The translations under genes were made by a program, and so were the position numbers. From Euleptes europaea (taxonomy: Eukaryota > Chordata > Lepidosauria > Squamata > Sphaerodactylidae), in contig NC_079321.1 of the NCBI RefSeq assembly GCF_029931775.1, positions 9,454,501-9,518,500 of the forward strand: a stretch of DNA of 64,000 nucleotides, read 5' to 3'. Under the pieces are notes generated by a model that worked only from the letters and a program-made list of their open reading frames with translations, was not told the origin of the DNA and did not search any database. Shown here piece by piece: positions 52,560-63,299 of this stretch. Position 1 is the first letter of the stretch; every line of letters begins with the position of its first letter.

Positions 52560-53100
52560 GCTGCTTTGGAAGGCGGCCTGCCAAAAGCTGGCGCAGCAAT
52601 GCTGTGATTGTGGACGGTGCACCAGGGCGAAAGGGGTCAGGAAGCTGCCTGCTGGCAGCTCTGTCCTCTGGGACATCCTAGGAACACCCCCCCCCCAGAT
52701 GCCAGCACAGTGCTTTTATTGGGGAGATCGGGACATGACCCTTGGGCACGGCCGCAATGGCCACCAAAACTGACCACTTGGTTCGTTACAATATTAACCC
52801 TTTAACTGTCTGACATGTAACAAAGCTCGCTATCTAATACCCAACAGCTTTGCACCGGTGGGATGCCGGCAGGAGGACAAGCCAGCATCCCTTGGTGGCG
52901 CTGTCGTGGCAGCACAGGCAGCTGGTGTGAGCAGCCCAATGCCAGCACCCCTGCCAGTCGCGGTGGCGTGACCCGGAAGCCAGCGCAAGCAGCCTGAATG
53001 CCAGTGCAGGCTCTTGCACTCCTCCTGAGCTCTTTCGGACCAAGAGCTCGGGAATGGGCTGTTAGTTCTTCTTGGGAAAAAAAAACACATATTTGAAACA
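52560..53100. repeat. GC-rich dispersed repeat, unclassified
   Basis: Partly the inverted relative of 14620-15100. Multiple overlapping open frames with no domain. Confidence 0.4.
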
Positions 53101-53187
53101 CACTGGGAATTCTGGAACACGTTAAAATCTATGCTTCGGGGAAGGGGGAGCTCCGGTTCTGGCTTGGGGAAAGCAAGACAATTGAAG

Positions 53188-53778
53188 ATAGGGTTGCCAG
53201 GTCCCTCTTCGCCACCTGCGGGAGGTTTTTTTGGGGGGAGCCTGAGGAGGGCGGGGTTTGGGGAGGGGAGGGACTTCAGTGCCATAGAGTCCAATTGTTG
53301 TATCCCTATGCACTTGTTGTATCCCTGCACTTGTTGTATCCCTATGCGGAACTAGCGGACTAGCCTGAATTATGGAATAGCAGTCATGATTTTGAAGCTG
53401 ATACTTTATAAATGATGGATGAACATTAAGGATAAATATTTATTACAAATGGGACTGAGTCAGAGCTTGTGTGAAAAATTCGAAACGGCCGTATCCCCTT
53501 GTGTCTCTGGCTTATGCAGAGCGGACTCCTGCGTTGAACCTCTTCACATGAACTTTTCCACTCTATAGAGAGACTTTTTCTATTGTGAATTGTATTATAT
53601 TAGGATAGTCTACTGTAGAGATCACTTTGTTGTTTACTAGAGTCATATGTAGCTATTAATACAAGTTTTTGCACTGGTAACATTCATCCTTTCGCTCCTG
53701 CACTGATTCCCTAACCTGTGTGGTACTAGTACAGTGGTGTCTTTTTCCTTTCCACTACCTGGAGGTTGGCAAGCCTAA
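53188..53778 (-). repeat. TIR repeat family 1, reverse copy interrupted by PLE-like sequence
   Basis: Outer parts 53188-53297 and 53755-53778 (actacctggaggttggcaag). The insert begins with three copies of a ttgttgtatccc-type unit and contains aattcgaaacggccgtatcc, reminiscent of PLE pseudo-LTRs. Confidence 0.55.
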
Positions 53779-53784
53779 TTGAAG

Positions 53785-53865
53785 ACCCTGAAGAGCCGCT
53801 GCCGGTCTGAGTAGACACTACTGACCAGTGGTCCGATTCAGTATAAGGCAGCTTCATGAGTCCGA
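53785..53865 (+). repeat. tRNA-Ala-like SINE B, 3' fragment
   Basis: gagccgctgccggtctgagt ... cagtataaggcagcttcatg. Confidence 0.7.
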
Positions 53866-53889
53866 CTTTCCTCCATTTCTAGGGGCTAC

Positions 53890-53950
53890 ATTTCATTCAT
53901 TCATTCATTCATTCATTCATTCATTCATTCATTCATTCATTCATTCATTT
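53890..53950 (+). repeat. (CATT)n microsatellite
   Basis: About 15 units of the tetranucleotide attc. Confidence 0.95.
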
Positions 53951-54423
53951 TTCTCTGTATTGCTCTCTTTTTTATTTATGTAATCTTTTTCTTTCTTAGT
54001 AGCTTTCTCTCTTGGTAGTTTATTTTTGCTTTTCATTATGTGACGGGTGGGAAGCATGCTTTGGGCCAAGATTCCCCCTTCCCTTCCCTCCCTCTAGTTT
54101 TTTTTCTCCAACTAGAGGGAGGAGATCCTTTAGTTCAGTTTCATTTAGGGCTCTCTGTTTTGACCTCTGAGCTACTTGGTGTCTATAATCTTTTAAATAT
54201 TGTTTTGAAAGGGTTGCTGAGTCATTGGCCACCTCACTTTGTTTGTGAGGGTAAGTCCTTGCATGGTGCAACAGATTCAGTACTTATTAAATATTGTATA
54301 ATAGTTTATAGAAATGTATAGCTTTTGTTTTAAATTCTACCTTGGGTTATTTTAGTATTCCGCCCCCCCACACACACACACTATTTAACTTATTTTATCA
54401 TTCTAAAAACTATTTAGCTATTC

Positions 54424-54637
54424 AAAATATTGTTGAAGGCTTTCACGGTTAGAGTTCATAGGTTCTTGTAGGTTATCGGGGCTGTGTGACTGTGGTCTTG
54501 GTATTTTCTTTCCTGACTTTTCGCCAGCAGCTGTGGCAGGCATCTTCAGAGGAGTAACACTGAAGGACAGTTCTCTCAGTGTCAAGTGTGTAGGAAGAGT
54601 AATATATAGTCAGAAAGGGGTTGGGTTTGAGCTGAAC
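54424..54637 (-). repeat. Neptune-like PLE pseudo-LTR fragment
   Basis: aatattgttgaaggctttca ... gggttgggtttgagctgaac; matches 38560-38770. Confidence 0.8.
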
Positions 54638-54699
54638 TTTATATTTAGCTATTAACTTTTAATTATTAATTATTAATAATTTTATAACTACTAGAGGGT

Positions 54700-55140
54700 C
54701 ATTATAAAAAAAATCCCCAGGGCTCAAAGGTTTTGTCTGTGTGGCAGTGGGCAAGTCGAAACCACGGAATACATTCTACTATTCTGTCCTCTTCATGTAA
54801 ATGCTCGTGCTGAAATGATTTCTCCGTTGTTGGTAAGATTCCCAGGCCGGGACTCAGCGGATAAGGTTACGAAACTGTTAAGCGGCGAGAACCCTCAGGT
54901 TACAACTCAGGTTGCCAAATTTTGTGCTGTCTCTATGAAGCTTCGCAGCCTCTGCTAGAATGATGTTATTGGCACTTATCCCACTTTTTTCTATTCCATT
55001 CACTTTTATGCAAAGTGTTCTTAAAATTTATATAAATATGTCCTTTCTTTTTTTAAAACACTTTTTTATATTGTTCATGTGAGGTTTATGGGTGTATAGT
55101 TTTTTTACTGGTCGGATTGACTGTACCATTAAATTAAATT
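54700..55140 (+). repeat. LINE ORF2 3' end, family not named
   Basis: Plus-strand translation shows a Cys/His cluster followed by FPGRDSADKVTKLLSGENPQ and VAKFCAVSMKLRSLC with a stop, then an AT-rich tail. The cluster plus short C-terminal tail recurs at 63300-64000 (CGATPEDLTHYTLFC, LLSDANPDVSYKVSLFALAA), so both are 3' ends of one LINE lineage. Confidence 0.55.
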
Positions 55141-55266
55141 AATTGTATTTGATCAGGAGTCATGGGTGAAAGAGGGAGTGTTGTGTGAATATAAGTGCTC
55201 AAATAGATTGTACAAACTAGTTCCTAATCCTGTTTGCTTGTTGTTTCTCCCCCCAGCCTCCGAAAA

Positions 55267-55326
55267 ATGATTCTTCTGACTGTAGTTTTCCTCTTGGCTA
55301 CTGTTCCGTACCAATCTCTAGGAGAG
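55267..55326 (+). CDS. CRISP: CRISP C exon 2: start codon and signal peptide
   Basis: Acceptor ctccccccag (exon begins 55257, with 10 nt of leader before the ATG), donor gtatga. Encodes MILLTVVFLLATVPYQSLGE, aligned residue for residue with the B signal peptide. The flanking intron (gtatgagcca, acaatttctggaaa) is homologous to that of B. Confidence 0.92.
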
Positions 55327-55571
55327 GTATGAGCCAAATGCAGTATCTATCAGACCTGTGGCTGAAATATGTGTCAGAGATGGCTTGATCAGGAAGCTAT
55401 GATTTCTTGGAACCTCACAATTTCTGGAAACGTTTCCCCACAAGTAGTTCTGATCCTCATTCTTGACAGAGTTGTACATCAAGTTTCAAAAGACCAAGAC
55501 ATTATAGGAGAAAGGAAAGAAAACATGAAGTAAAGAAGGCCCTGGAAAGGCTAGAGCTATAGTTAGAGTAG

Positions 55572-55778
55572 GTCTGTCAGGTCCCTCTTTGCCACCGGCA
55601 GAAGGTTTTTGGGGCAGAGCCTGAGGAGGGCAGGGTTTGGGGAGGCAAGGGACTTCGATGCCATAGAGTCCAATTGCCCAAGCGGCCATTTTTTCCAGGT
55701 GAACTGATCTCTATCGGCTGGAGATCAGCTGGAATAGCAGGAGGTCTCCAGCTAGTACTGGAAAGTTGGCAACCCTAT
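55572..55778 (-). repeat. TIR repeat family 1, reverse copy
   Basis: taggtctgtcaggtccctct ... ggaaagttggcaacccta, in intron 2 of CRISP C. Confidence 0.8.
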
Positions 55779-56049
55779 TCGGAAATGGCATGCATAATCA
55801 ACACAAAGACTCGAAGTAGTCGGAGGGGTGACCGTGAGGGAAACAGTCATGCATAAAAGACCATACTCTGATCATATTAGGTTCTGGCCAGGCTTGGCTG
55901 GCCTTCTGTTGCTCCAGACAAACCATCTTCTGTGTCAACACGGTGCTTTGTTTCTGTAACCTTGGTGCCGTAAAGATTCTTCCATGCTGACACATTCAAT
56001 CCACACACTAGCTGTGGCCCTCCTGATGCCTCCTGGTGTCTCTTCTCCC

Positions 56050-56197
56050 TAGGTTTACCAACTCTTGGTTGGGAAATACCTGGAGATTTGGGGGGTGGAG
56101 CCCGGGGGGCTGCCATTTTCTCTGGGGAACTGATCTCTATAGTCTGGCTGTCATTCCAGTAGATCTTCAGGCCCGGCCTGGAGGTTGGCAACCCTAC
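56050..56197 (-). repeat. TIR repeat family 1, short reverse copy
   Basis: taccaactcttggttgggaa ... gcctggaggttggcaacccta. Confidence 0.65.
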
Positions 56198-56344
56198 GCT
56201 CCTCAAACCAGGCGATCCCTGTATTTCCCAGGGGTTCCTACCCATTCAGGCTCACAGGCATAAGCCAGAACCACAGTCACTCCAGTTGCTCATATGCATT
56301 GCTGTATGGGAGAAGGCAGCATGAATTTAAGAACCTTAAGCACT

Positions 56345-56650
56345 TGACCCCGTGGCGCAGAGTGGTAAGCTGCAGTACTGCAGTCCAAGCTCGGCTCACG
56401 ACCTGAGTTCGATCCCAACGGAAGTCAGTTTCAGGTAGCCAGCTGAAGGTTGACTCAGCCTTCCATCCTTCCGATGCTGGTAAAATGAGTACCAAGTTTG
56501 CTGGGGGTAAAGTGTAGACGACTGGGGAAGGTGACGGCAAACCACCCCGTAAACACAGTCTGCCTAGTAAACGTCGGGATGCGGCATCACCCCATGGGTT
56601 AGGAATGACCCGGTGCTTGCACAGGGTACTACCTTTCCTTTAAAAAAAAA
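56345..56650 (+). repeat. tRNA-derived SINE C
   Basis: Sense copy: ccgtggcgcagagtggtaag / ctgcagtactgcagtccaag, gagttcgatcccaacggaag, ending gtactacctttcctttaaaa. Confidence 0.85.
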
Positions 56651-57300
56651 AAAGCATTTGGACTTTGTTCAAATGGGGCATCCGGACCACTCCACTATGA
56701 AAGACTGACACAGAGCTACCGTGACAGCTGAGACTCATGCTTTGGCTGGATCATGCCAACTGTCAGCCTGTGAACTGGAAACAGGACAGATACAACTATT
56801 GGCCACCAGAAAAAAACATTAACTCAATTTCTGATCACAGTTGGTGTCCCATAGCTGGAGGAAACATGAGTAACACCAAACATGCCGTGTTTACATTTAT
56901 GAACAAAGTAAATTTGTGTTACTTTTATCTCATCAAATACCTGCACTTCTTGAGAAACTCCTCCTGTTTGAGGAGGGAAGTTTGTGTTTAACTCGGAAGC
57001 CACGCTTATGTTTCCGAAGGGTGTTGTGAGTCTTTATCATGACATGCCAGAGCATTTATAAAAGAGGTCACCACCTCGATCTTCCTCTCTTATTAATTTG
57101 ACCACCCACCTCAAGATGGTAATGTGAAACAGCATTCATCATCCCGCCACAATGGGGTTCCAACTCAGATTAGACGGAGTAAACAAAAAACCTGGGTTTG
57201 TCCATCAAAGAAACCCCATGACCACTTCAGCATGAGACTCCAATCCTCCTCTACATCCATGTTCTTAAAAGGTCAGCTTGGATGTATGGATTGGCCCTTG
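56651..57300 (+). other. Intron 2 of CRISP C, unique part
   Basis: No exon or clear repeat; short frames only. Confidence 0.5.
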
Positions 57301-58124
57301 AGTTGCCAACCTCCAGGTACTGTGGAAATCAAGAAAGTAGCACAAGACAATTCTTTCTATAATAAGAAGACCAAACTATAGCAATTAATGCTATTAAGAA
57401 TATGTATTGGAAACATACAAAGAACAAAATTCTGGAGCAAAAAAGTATCACATAGGTAATTAAGACCCCAACTTTCAATAAGGGCTTTACAATACAAATA
57501 TGAGCCCAAATTCTCAATCCTTATTCAGTCTACATAAATAATTTCATAAAGTGCATGAGTGAACCATGGGAACAATACTCAGTCCTTATAGAGTCCGCAT
57601 GAATAATTTCATAAAGTGCATCAGTAGGTCGCAAAAGCAAGATGAAGGGCAATGGAAATCCGGTATAATTCCATTTCGTGCAGTCTTTTTCAAGCCTTCA
57701 ATCTTTTTGTGCACTATTCAGTCAATTCACATAGGAGTGTACCCTTTCCTTGTATCTGGACGGCAAAGTAAGGGTACACTCCTATGTTTCCTATGTTTCC
57801 AATACATATTCTTAATAGCATTAATTGCTATAGTTTGGTCTTCTTATTATAGAAAGAATTGTCTTGTGCTACTTTCTTGATTTCCACACTCCCTACTTAG
57901 CACTTGCAAGCCGTTTTTTGATTACTAACCTCCAGGTACTAGCTGGAGATCTCCTGCTATTACAACTGATCTCCAGATGATAGAGATCGGTTCCCCTGGA
58001 GAAAATGGCCGCTTTGGCCATTGGACTCTTTGGCATTGAACTCCCTCCCTTCCCCAAACCCCACCCTCCTCAGGCTCCGGCCCAAAAACCTCCTGCCAGA
58101 GGCGAAGAGGGACCTGCCAACCCT
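57301..58124 (+). repeat. TIR repeat family 1, forward copy split by a hairpin element
   Basis: Outer parts 57301-57321 and 57927-58124 (to gacctgccaacccta). The gap is the element at 57322-57926. Confidence 0.85.
57322..57926. mobile_element. 605-bp PLE-like hairpin element with a 14-bp target duplication
   Basis: Perfect flanking repeat aacctccaggtact (57308-57321, 57927-57940), the reverse complement of the duplication around 11025-11330. End arms of about 90 bp are inverted: 57324-57415 (ggaaatcaagaaagtagcac ...) against about 57798-57888 (... gtgctactttcttgatttcc). Also two copies of ataatttcataaagtgcat and a local inversion around taggagtgtaccctt. No protein. Confidence 0.75.
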
Positions 58125-58412
58125 AACTCTGACCCTTTTCTGCTTTATATTTCTTTTGTTAGGCTCCTTGCCAGCAAATCAACCGTATTTTCCACACAGA
58201 AACGGGCTCACATCGTTTCCTTGTTGCTGCTGAAATGGCTAATACAGAACAGCAGTAACAGGATTTACATAGAGCAGGTTTCCCTGGTAGGGTTTTATTT
58301 TTTAAACCAGCATGGGGAAGCAGGAAAAACAACCCACTTCCCAACAGCATCAGACTCAGGGCAAGTAACCCATGCAGAAACACCTAATCTTAAAGAAGTG
58401 GTGACTTTGAAG

Positions 58413-58612
58413 TAGGGCTGCCAGCTCCGGGTTGGGAAATACTAGGAGATTTTGGGGCGGGGCCTGAGGAGGGCGGGGTTTGGGGAGGGGAGGGACTTCA
58501 GTGCCACAGAGTCCAATTGCCCAAGCGGCCATTTTCTCCAGGTGAATGGATCTCTATCGGCTGGAGATCAGTTGTAAGAGCAGGAGATCTCCAGCTAGTA
58601 CCTGGAGGTTGA
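58413..58612 (-). repeat. TIR repeat family 1, reverse copy
   Basis: tagggctgccagctccgggt ... agtacctggaggttg; followed by a short repeat also found at 11360-11515 (ctgcaatatggaga, aaaagggatg-gaagc). Confidence 0.75.
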
Positions 58613-58781
58613 AAACACTATCCATCTTTCATCTGCAATATGGAGACATTAATATAATAATGATGAATGTTGGCCTGTGTTACACAGACCTAGTTGGAAT
58701 TACTGCGAAAAGGGATGAGAAGCACTTTGAACGCTGAAAGCACTCTCTAAATTCTAAGTATTATGATTAGTCAGATTAGAG

Positions 58782-58873
58782 CCAGCGTGGTGCAGTGGTT
58801 AAGAGCGGTGGTTTAGAGCAGTAGACTCTGGTCTGGAGAACCGGGTTTGATTCCCTACTCCTCCACATGAGTA
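58782..58873 (+). repeat. tRNA-derived SINE A, head only
   Basis: gccagcgtggtgcagtggtt ... ccctactcctccacatgagt. Confidence 0.75.
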
Positions 58874-59299
58874 AGAGCAGGAGATCTCCAGCTAGTACCT
58901 GGGGATTAGCAACCCTACTTTGAAGCCACTGGGAACAGCCCCAGGGAAGGCCGTTAAGGAGGCTGATCAGATGAGTGCCTCTTTGCCTCAACAGAAGATT
59001 AGTCAAACTGATTCCCAAAAGAAATAATCATCCCTGTGAACATCCGTATTGTCCCGAGGCCTTTAGTTCTCCTGGCTGCTGCTTCCTCTGGCACCATACG
59101 TCTTCTCTGCCCTCCGAGTCCGTGGCCTCATTGGCCCTCCCTGCCCAATCTCATCCCATTGGCTGTGGCATCCGATGTGACCTGAAAGAGCCCTTCTTAA
59201 GCATCCTATGATTTAATATACTATATGAATATCTCCTGGCAGGTAGAAGAGGGGCTGTCCTATTCAAATACATCTGTGGTAAAATATATTTATCTTTAG
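58874..59299 (+). other. Intron 2 of CRISP C, 3' end
   Basis: A TIR-repeat scrap at 58878-58915, then unique sequence up to the tatctttag acceptor. Confidence 0.5.
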
Positions 59300-59425
59300 G
59301 AGGATGAAGAAGAGAGTGAGGACTCAACATTGAAACGGAAATTAAGGCATCAACAGGAAATTATGGGCAAACACAATGAAATCAGGAGAAATGTGGATCC
59401 ACCTGCTGAGAATATGCTGAAAATG
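59300..59425 (+). CDS. CRISP: CRISP C exon 3: start of the CAP domain
   Basis: Acceptor tatctttag, donor gtaagg, 126 nt in phase 0. Encodes EDEEESEDSTLKRKLRHQQE then IMGKHNEIRRNVDPPAENML KM. It is 10 residues longer than in B, all in an acidic N-terminal stretch before the CAP domain. The HN-x-x-RR motif is intact. Confidence 0.93.
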
Positions 59426-59774
59426 GTAAGGTGCAAATGTTGGATTTTGTTGACAGGTCGCCTTTACAATGTTCAGGTGACCACAAATGCTCATTGGCTT
59501 ACTAGCCAGTCCCATTAATTGCGGTTGCCCAGATCTTCTCCATCCCATTTGACCTGTGCTAGGAAAACCAGGAAAGGAGGGATGACAGTTCTTTCCTTCT
59601 GCTGGTCTTCTGGGAAAGATGTCCACAGTATGCCACTGCTGATCCCTCTTTCAGAAGTCCTACAGGGAAAGAGAAAGACTGTTCCTCCTTCCTTCTATGG
59701 AGAATAGCTGAGGAAAGGAGAGGTTTCCCTCTGCCCCTTGCAGAAGGCAGCGTTTGCAGGGGAGTTGAGTTTAT
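59426..59774 (+). other. Intron 3 of CRISP C, unique part
   Basis: No recognised repeat or exon. Confidence 0.5.
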
Positions 59775-59990
59775 GGGGAGGGGCTGTGGCTCAGTGGTAG
59801 AGCATCTGCCTGGCATGTAGAAGGTCCCAGATTCAATCCCCAGCATCTCCAGTTAAAGGGACCAGGCAATCAAGTGATGTGAAAGACCTCAGCCTGAGAC
59901 CCTGGAGAGCCACTGCCAGTCTGAGTAGACAATACTTATTTTGAAGGACCAAGGGTCTGATTCAGTTCAAGGCAGCTTCATGTGTTCAAT
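59775..59990 (+). repeat. tRNA-Ala-like SINE B
   Basis: ggggaggggctgtggctcag ... cagttcaaggcagcttcatg; complete. Confidence 0.85.
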
Positions 59991-60031
59991 CCTGGCCATG
60001 ATGTTGCAGGGAATCTTCATCACTTCCAAGT

Positions 60032-60248
60032 AGGGTTACCAGCTCCAGGTTGGAAAATTGCTGGAGAATTTGGGGGCAGAGCCTGGGGATGGTAAAATTT
60101 GAGGAGTGGGATAAGCTGAACAGAGATATGATACCATAGAGTCCATTTTCCAAAGCTTCCATTTCCTCCAGGGGAACTGATCTCTGTAGTCTGGAGATCA
60201 GTTATAATTCTGGGAGATCTCCAGGCCTCACCTGGAGTTTGGCAACTA
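60032..60248 (-). repeat. TIR repeat family 1, diverged reverse copy
   Basis: tagggttaccagctccaggt ... ctcacctggagtttggcaac. Confidence 0.65.
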
Positions 60249-60264
60249 AACTTACAAACAAGTC

Positions 60265-60395
60265 AGTGTGGTTTAGTGAGCAGAGTGTCAGACTTGGACT
60301 GGGAAGACCTGGTTTCACATCCCCATTTGGCCATGAAGCTTGCTGGGCGACCTTGGGCCAGTAATTCTCTGTCAGGATAGCCTACCTCACAGGTT
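60265..60395 (+). repeat. tRNA-derived SINE D, 5' part
   Basis: gtcagtgtggtttagtgagc / agagtgtcagacttggactg ... ccttgggccagtaattctct: A- and B-box-like, a different family from A-C. Confidence 0.55.
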
Positions 60396-60790
60396 AGATT
60401 CGAGTCAAGTAGCACCATAGAGACCGACAAGATTTTCAGTGTGTAAGCTTTGGAGAGTCAAAGCACTCTTTGTCAGACACAGTATAATAGAAGTAGAGAT
60501 CTGAATCCTTTTATCCTAGTCAGAAGGTGGGAGGGGTGTTGTAAAAAATGCTTGCAAAAGCACAATGCATATTATAATAAGCTTGATTAGAGCAGAGAAG
60601 GGAAATTCTTGGGTTCAGAAAATTAGTATCTGTAGTAAGATAAGAATCTTATGTCCCTGTTCAGTTCCGGGAGGGTCCATTGTTCTGAACTTTTGAATGA
60701 ACTCAAGTTATGCAATCTCACACTGAAATCTCCATTTGAAGCTTCTCTGTTTGAGAACTGCTGTTCTTAGGCCGCAGGGCTGCTGTACGG
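60396..60790. repeat. Unclassified repeat (ctctaaggtgctactggact type) and unique sequence
   Basis: 60397-60480 is the reverse complement of a sequence also present at about 15215-15300 (aaaagcttagagcataaaa, tctctaaggtgctactggac). Family unknown to me. Confidence 0.4.
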
Positions 60791-61222
60791 GTAAAATGGC
60801 GGATAGAAGAAATGGAATCCTGGGCTTCTTGGTGGGCATAAACATTTCTTTATTTTTATTTCATTTTACAATTTCTTTACCCCACCTTTCCACCTTCATA
60901 GGTCCACTGAAACAACCAACACCTTAAAATACACATAATAAAATCTCATCTTAAAGGTTATTAAAACCAACAAACAAACACATCATTAAAACAATTAAAA
61001 ACCAGAGGCAGAATAAATACGAAGCATAGAAACAACAATTAAAACATTGGGAGAGGGAACGGGGATCAACACTAGGAGCTGGACAACCTGAGCCCTATTT
61101 TTAAAAAATAATTGTGAGATAATGAGTTGCAGTCTAGATTCAGTCCTCCGTTCCCACCAAATAACTGAACAGTAATACTGAATGTGCCCTGCATGCATTA
61201 CATGCATTGTTTTGCAGTCATT

Positions 61223-61374
61223 GGGCGAAAACACATGTTGCTTTAGTCTCCTTTATTCCCTGTTTCAGCCAGGATTCAGCCAGGATCGAATGCATGCATT
61301 TTTGCCTAACCTGAGTTCGATCCTGGCTGAATCCTGGCTGAAACAGGGAATACAGCGACCATGCGTTTTGGACC
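61223..61374. mobile_element. 152-bp palindromic MITE, relative of 12222-12372
   Basis: gggcgaaaacacatgttgct and the inverted cagcgaccatgcgttttgg; flanked by ATT on both sides (61220-61222, 61375-61377). It lies 44 bp upstream of exon 4 of CRISP C. Confidence 0.75.
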
Positions 61375-61418
61375 ATTGTCTAACTAAAATGTGATCTTTC
61401 TTTCTCGGGTTTATGAAG

Positions 61419-61509
61419 GTATGGAACGAGACAATCGCTGAGAGTGCTCAGAACTGGGCCGATGAATGTAGTCTAAACATCAGTTCCGTGGAGAAGCGAA
61501 CTTTAAATG
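61419..61509 (+). CDS. CRISP: CRISP C exon 4: CAP domain, first cysteine
   Basis: Acceptor tttatgaag, donor gtaagt, 91 nt leaving in phase 1, same length as in B. Encodes VWNETIAESAQNWADECSLN then ISSVEKRTLN(G). AQNWADEC is closer to the CRISP consensus than the B version; NET and NIS are possible glycosylation sites. The gene continues beyond the window. Confidence 0.9.
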
Positions 61510-61517
61510 GTAAGTGG
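61510..61517 (+). other. Splice donor of CRISP C exon 4, duplicated by a transposon
   Basis: gtaagtgg at the exon border is repeated exactly at 63292-63299, on the other side of the 61518-63291 element. The two are its 8-bp target duplication. Confidence 0.85.
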
Positions 61518-63291
61518 TAGGGCTGTTGAATTAAAAAAAATTCGGTATAGTTCAGATTCGGCCGAATTCAGCCCGTTTAGATTCGGGATATGCCGAAGTC
61601 CGAACTCCCCCACTTCGGATCCGTTCAATTCGGCGGGAATTCAAAGTTCGGAAAAAAATTCGGCCGAATAAAGCCATTAAAAACACAATCGCGCCTTTCC
61701 GCGGCTCTGGGGGGGCATTTTGGGGGTTAGAGGTCCCAAATTTTCAGCAGAGCTTCAAAGGACGTTTATTGAAAGACTCCCCAAGTTTTGTAAAGATTGG
61801 GTCGGGGGGGGCTGAGATATGGGCCCTGAAAGGGGTCCCCCCCACCCTTAATGTGCATCTCTCAGCAGAGCTTGCCGCCCACGCACAAAGCTCCCAGCCC
61901 CGACAACAGCTGAGACGTTTGCAAAGCAACTGCAAAACAACACAACCTTGTAAAACAACACCTTTGCAACAGGGAAAACCAGAAGACACACAACTGAAAC
62001 CTCCCCCCTCAAACCAGGGAGCGAGAGACTCGAGGGGGAACACACACCCCAGGCAGAACCGACGAAAGCCCCCTTTGGCTTCCCCCCCACCCACAGAAAC
62101 TGCTCCCTCCCCACACACACACAGACTCTGCTTTCCCCCCACACACACACATACACAGGAGAAAAATTATAGATTAAAGCCCCCAAAGGGGTCTTACTGT
62201 GGCTGTCTTCTGTTCCATCAGGAGGGGCTGGGGACTGGACTTGTAATCCAAGATGATTCCAATTAGGCACGGGACGTTTTGCTCTGGAGATGCACACAGG
62301 ATCGGCTGATCCATTCATCCCAATAGGGAAAAGGAGAAAAGGGAAAGGGGAAAGCCCATATCTCGGGACCCCCTGACCCAATGTTCACAAAACTTGGGTG
62401 GTCTCTTAAGAACATGGTCTGAAACTCCGCTCAAAGTTTGGGATCTGCACCCCCAAAAATGCGCCCCCTGCAGCCACGGAAAGAGAAAAGGGGGGAGGCA
62501 ATATTTCTGCCCCCAGTGAACCCATCTTTACAAAACTTGGGTAGTATCTTAAGAATAATTGTCTGAAGCTATGCTAAAAGTTTGGGGGCTATATCCCTAA
62601 AAAAGCGCCCCCTGCAGCCACATAAATGGAAAAAGGGGAGGAGGGAAAAGGGGGAGAGCCCATATCTCGAGACCCCCTGACCCAATGTTTATAAAACTTG
62701 GGGGGTATCTTAAGAAGCTTCATCTGAAGCTCCACTGAAAGTTTGGGGTCTGTACCCCCAAAAATGCGCCCCCTGCAGCCATGGAAAGAAAAAGGGGGGA
62801 GCCCATATCTCGGGACCCCCTGACCCAATGTTTACAAAACTTGGGGGGTATCTTAAGAAGCTTCATCTGAAGCTCCACTGAAAGTTTTGTGTCTGTACCC
62901 CAAAAAATATGCCCCCTGCAGCCACAGAGAGGAGCAAATGTGCACAAGCACCCCACACACACACACGAGGATTTCGCTCTCTCTCTCTCTCTCCCTGGCC
63001 GGGCCGCACATCAGCTGATTCCTCCAGTACTCAATCCTGACTGATTGGCCAGAAGAAGACCCAGCTTGGCCACCGATTGGCCGGGGGAGGAGAATGCTGC
63101 TTACCGATGGTTATGCTGCTTACTGACGGCCCCGAATTTGCCGAATTTATTCGCAAACTCCCGAACTCGCTGAATTCGGCCCCCCCGGTTGCCCGCCAGT
63201 TTTGAGTTCGGTTCCTCCCGAACTAAAAACCACCGAATCAGGAGAAATTCGGCTGATTTTCAGTTCGGGCTGAACCGAATCAACAGCCCTA
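61518..63291. mobile_element. hAT-like non-autonomous element, 1774 bp, in intron 4 of CRISP C
   Basis: Inverted ends tagggctgttga / tcaacagccccta-type (right end aaccgaatcaacagcccta) with a perfect 8-bp duplication. Subterminal regions are rich in attcgg/ccgaa. The interior has GC-rich parts and about four tandem units of 143-160 bp (62355-62945; each with acaaaacttggg, cttaagaa, gcgccccctgcagcca). Reverse frames there are just the repeat unit translated; no transposase. Confidence 0.85.
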
Positions 63292-63299
63292 GTAAGTGG

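Noticed and set aside
52830-53330. 166-codon minus-strand frame
   Set aside because: Covers an unclassified GC-rich repeat and a TIR repeat; no homologue recognised.
61769-62960. Proline-rich and glycine-rich frames up to 177 codons
   Set aside because: They fall inside the hAT-like element and its tandem array; the repeated peptide is the array unit read in one frame.
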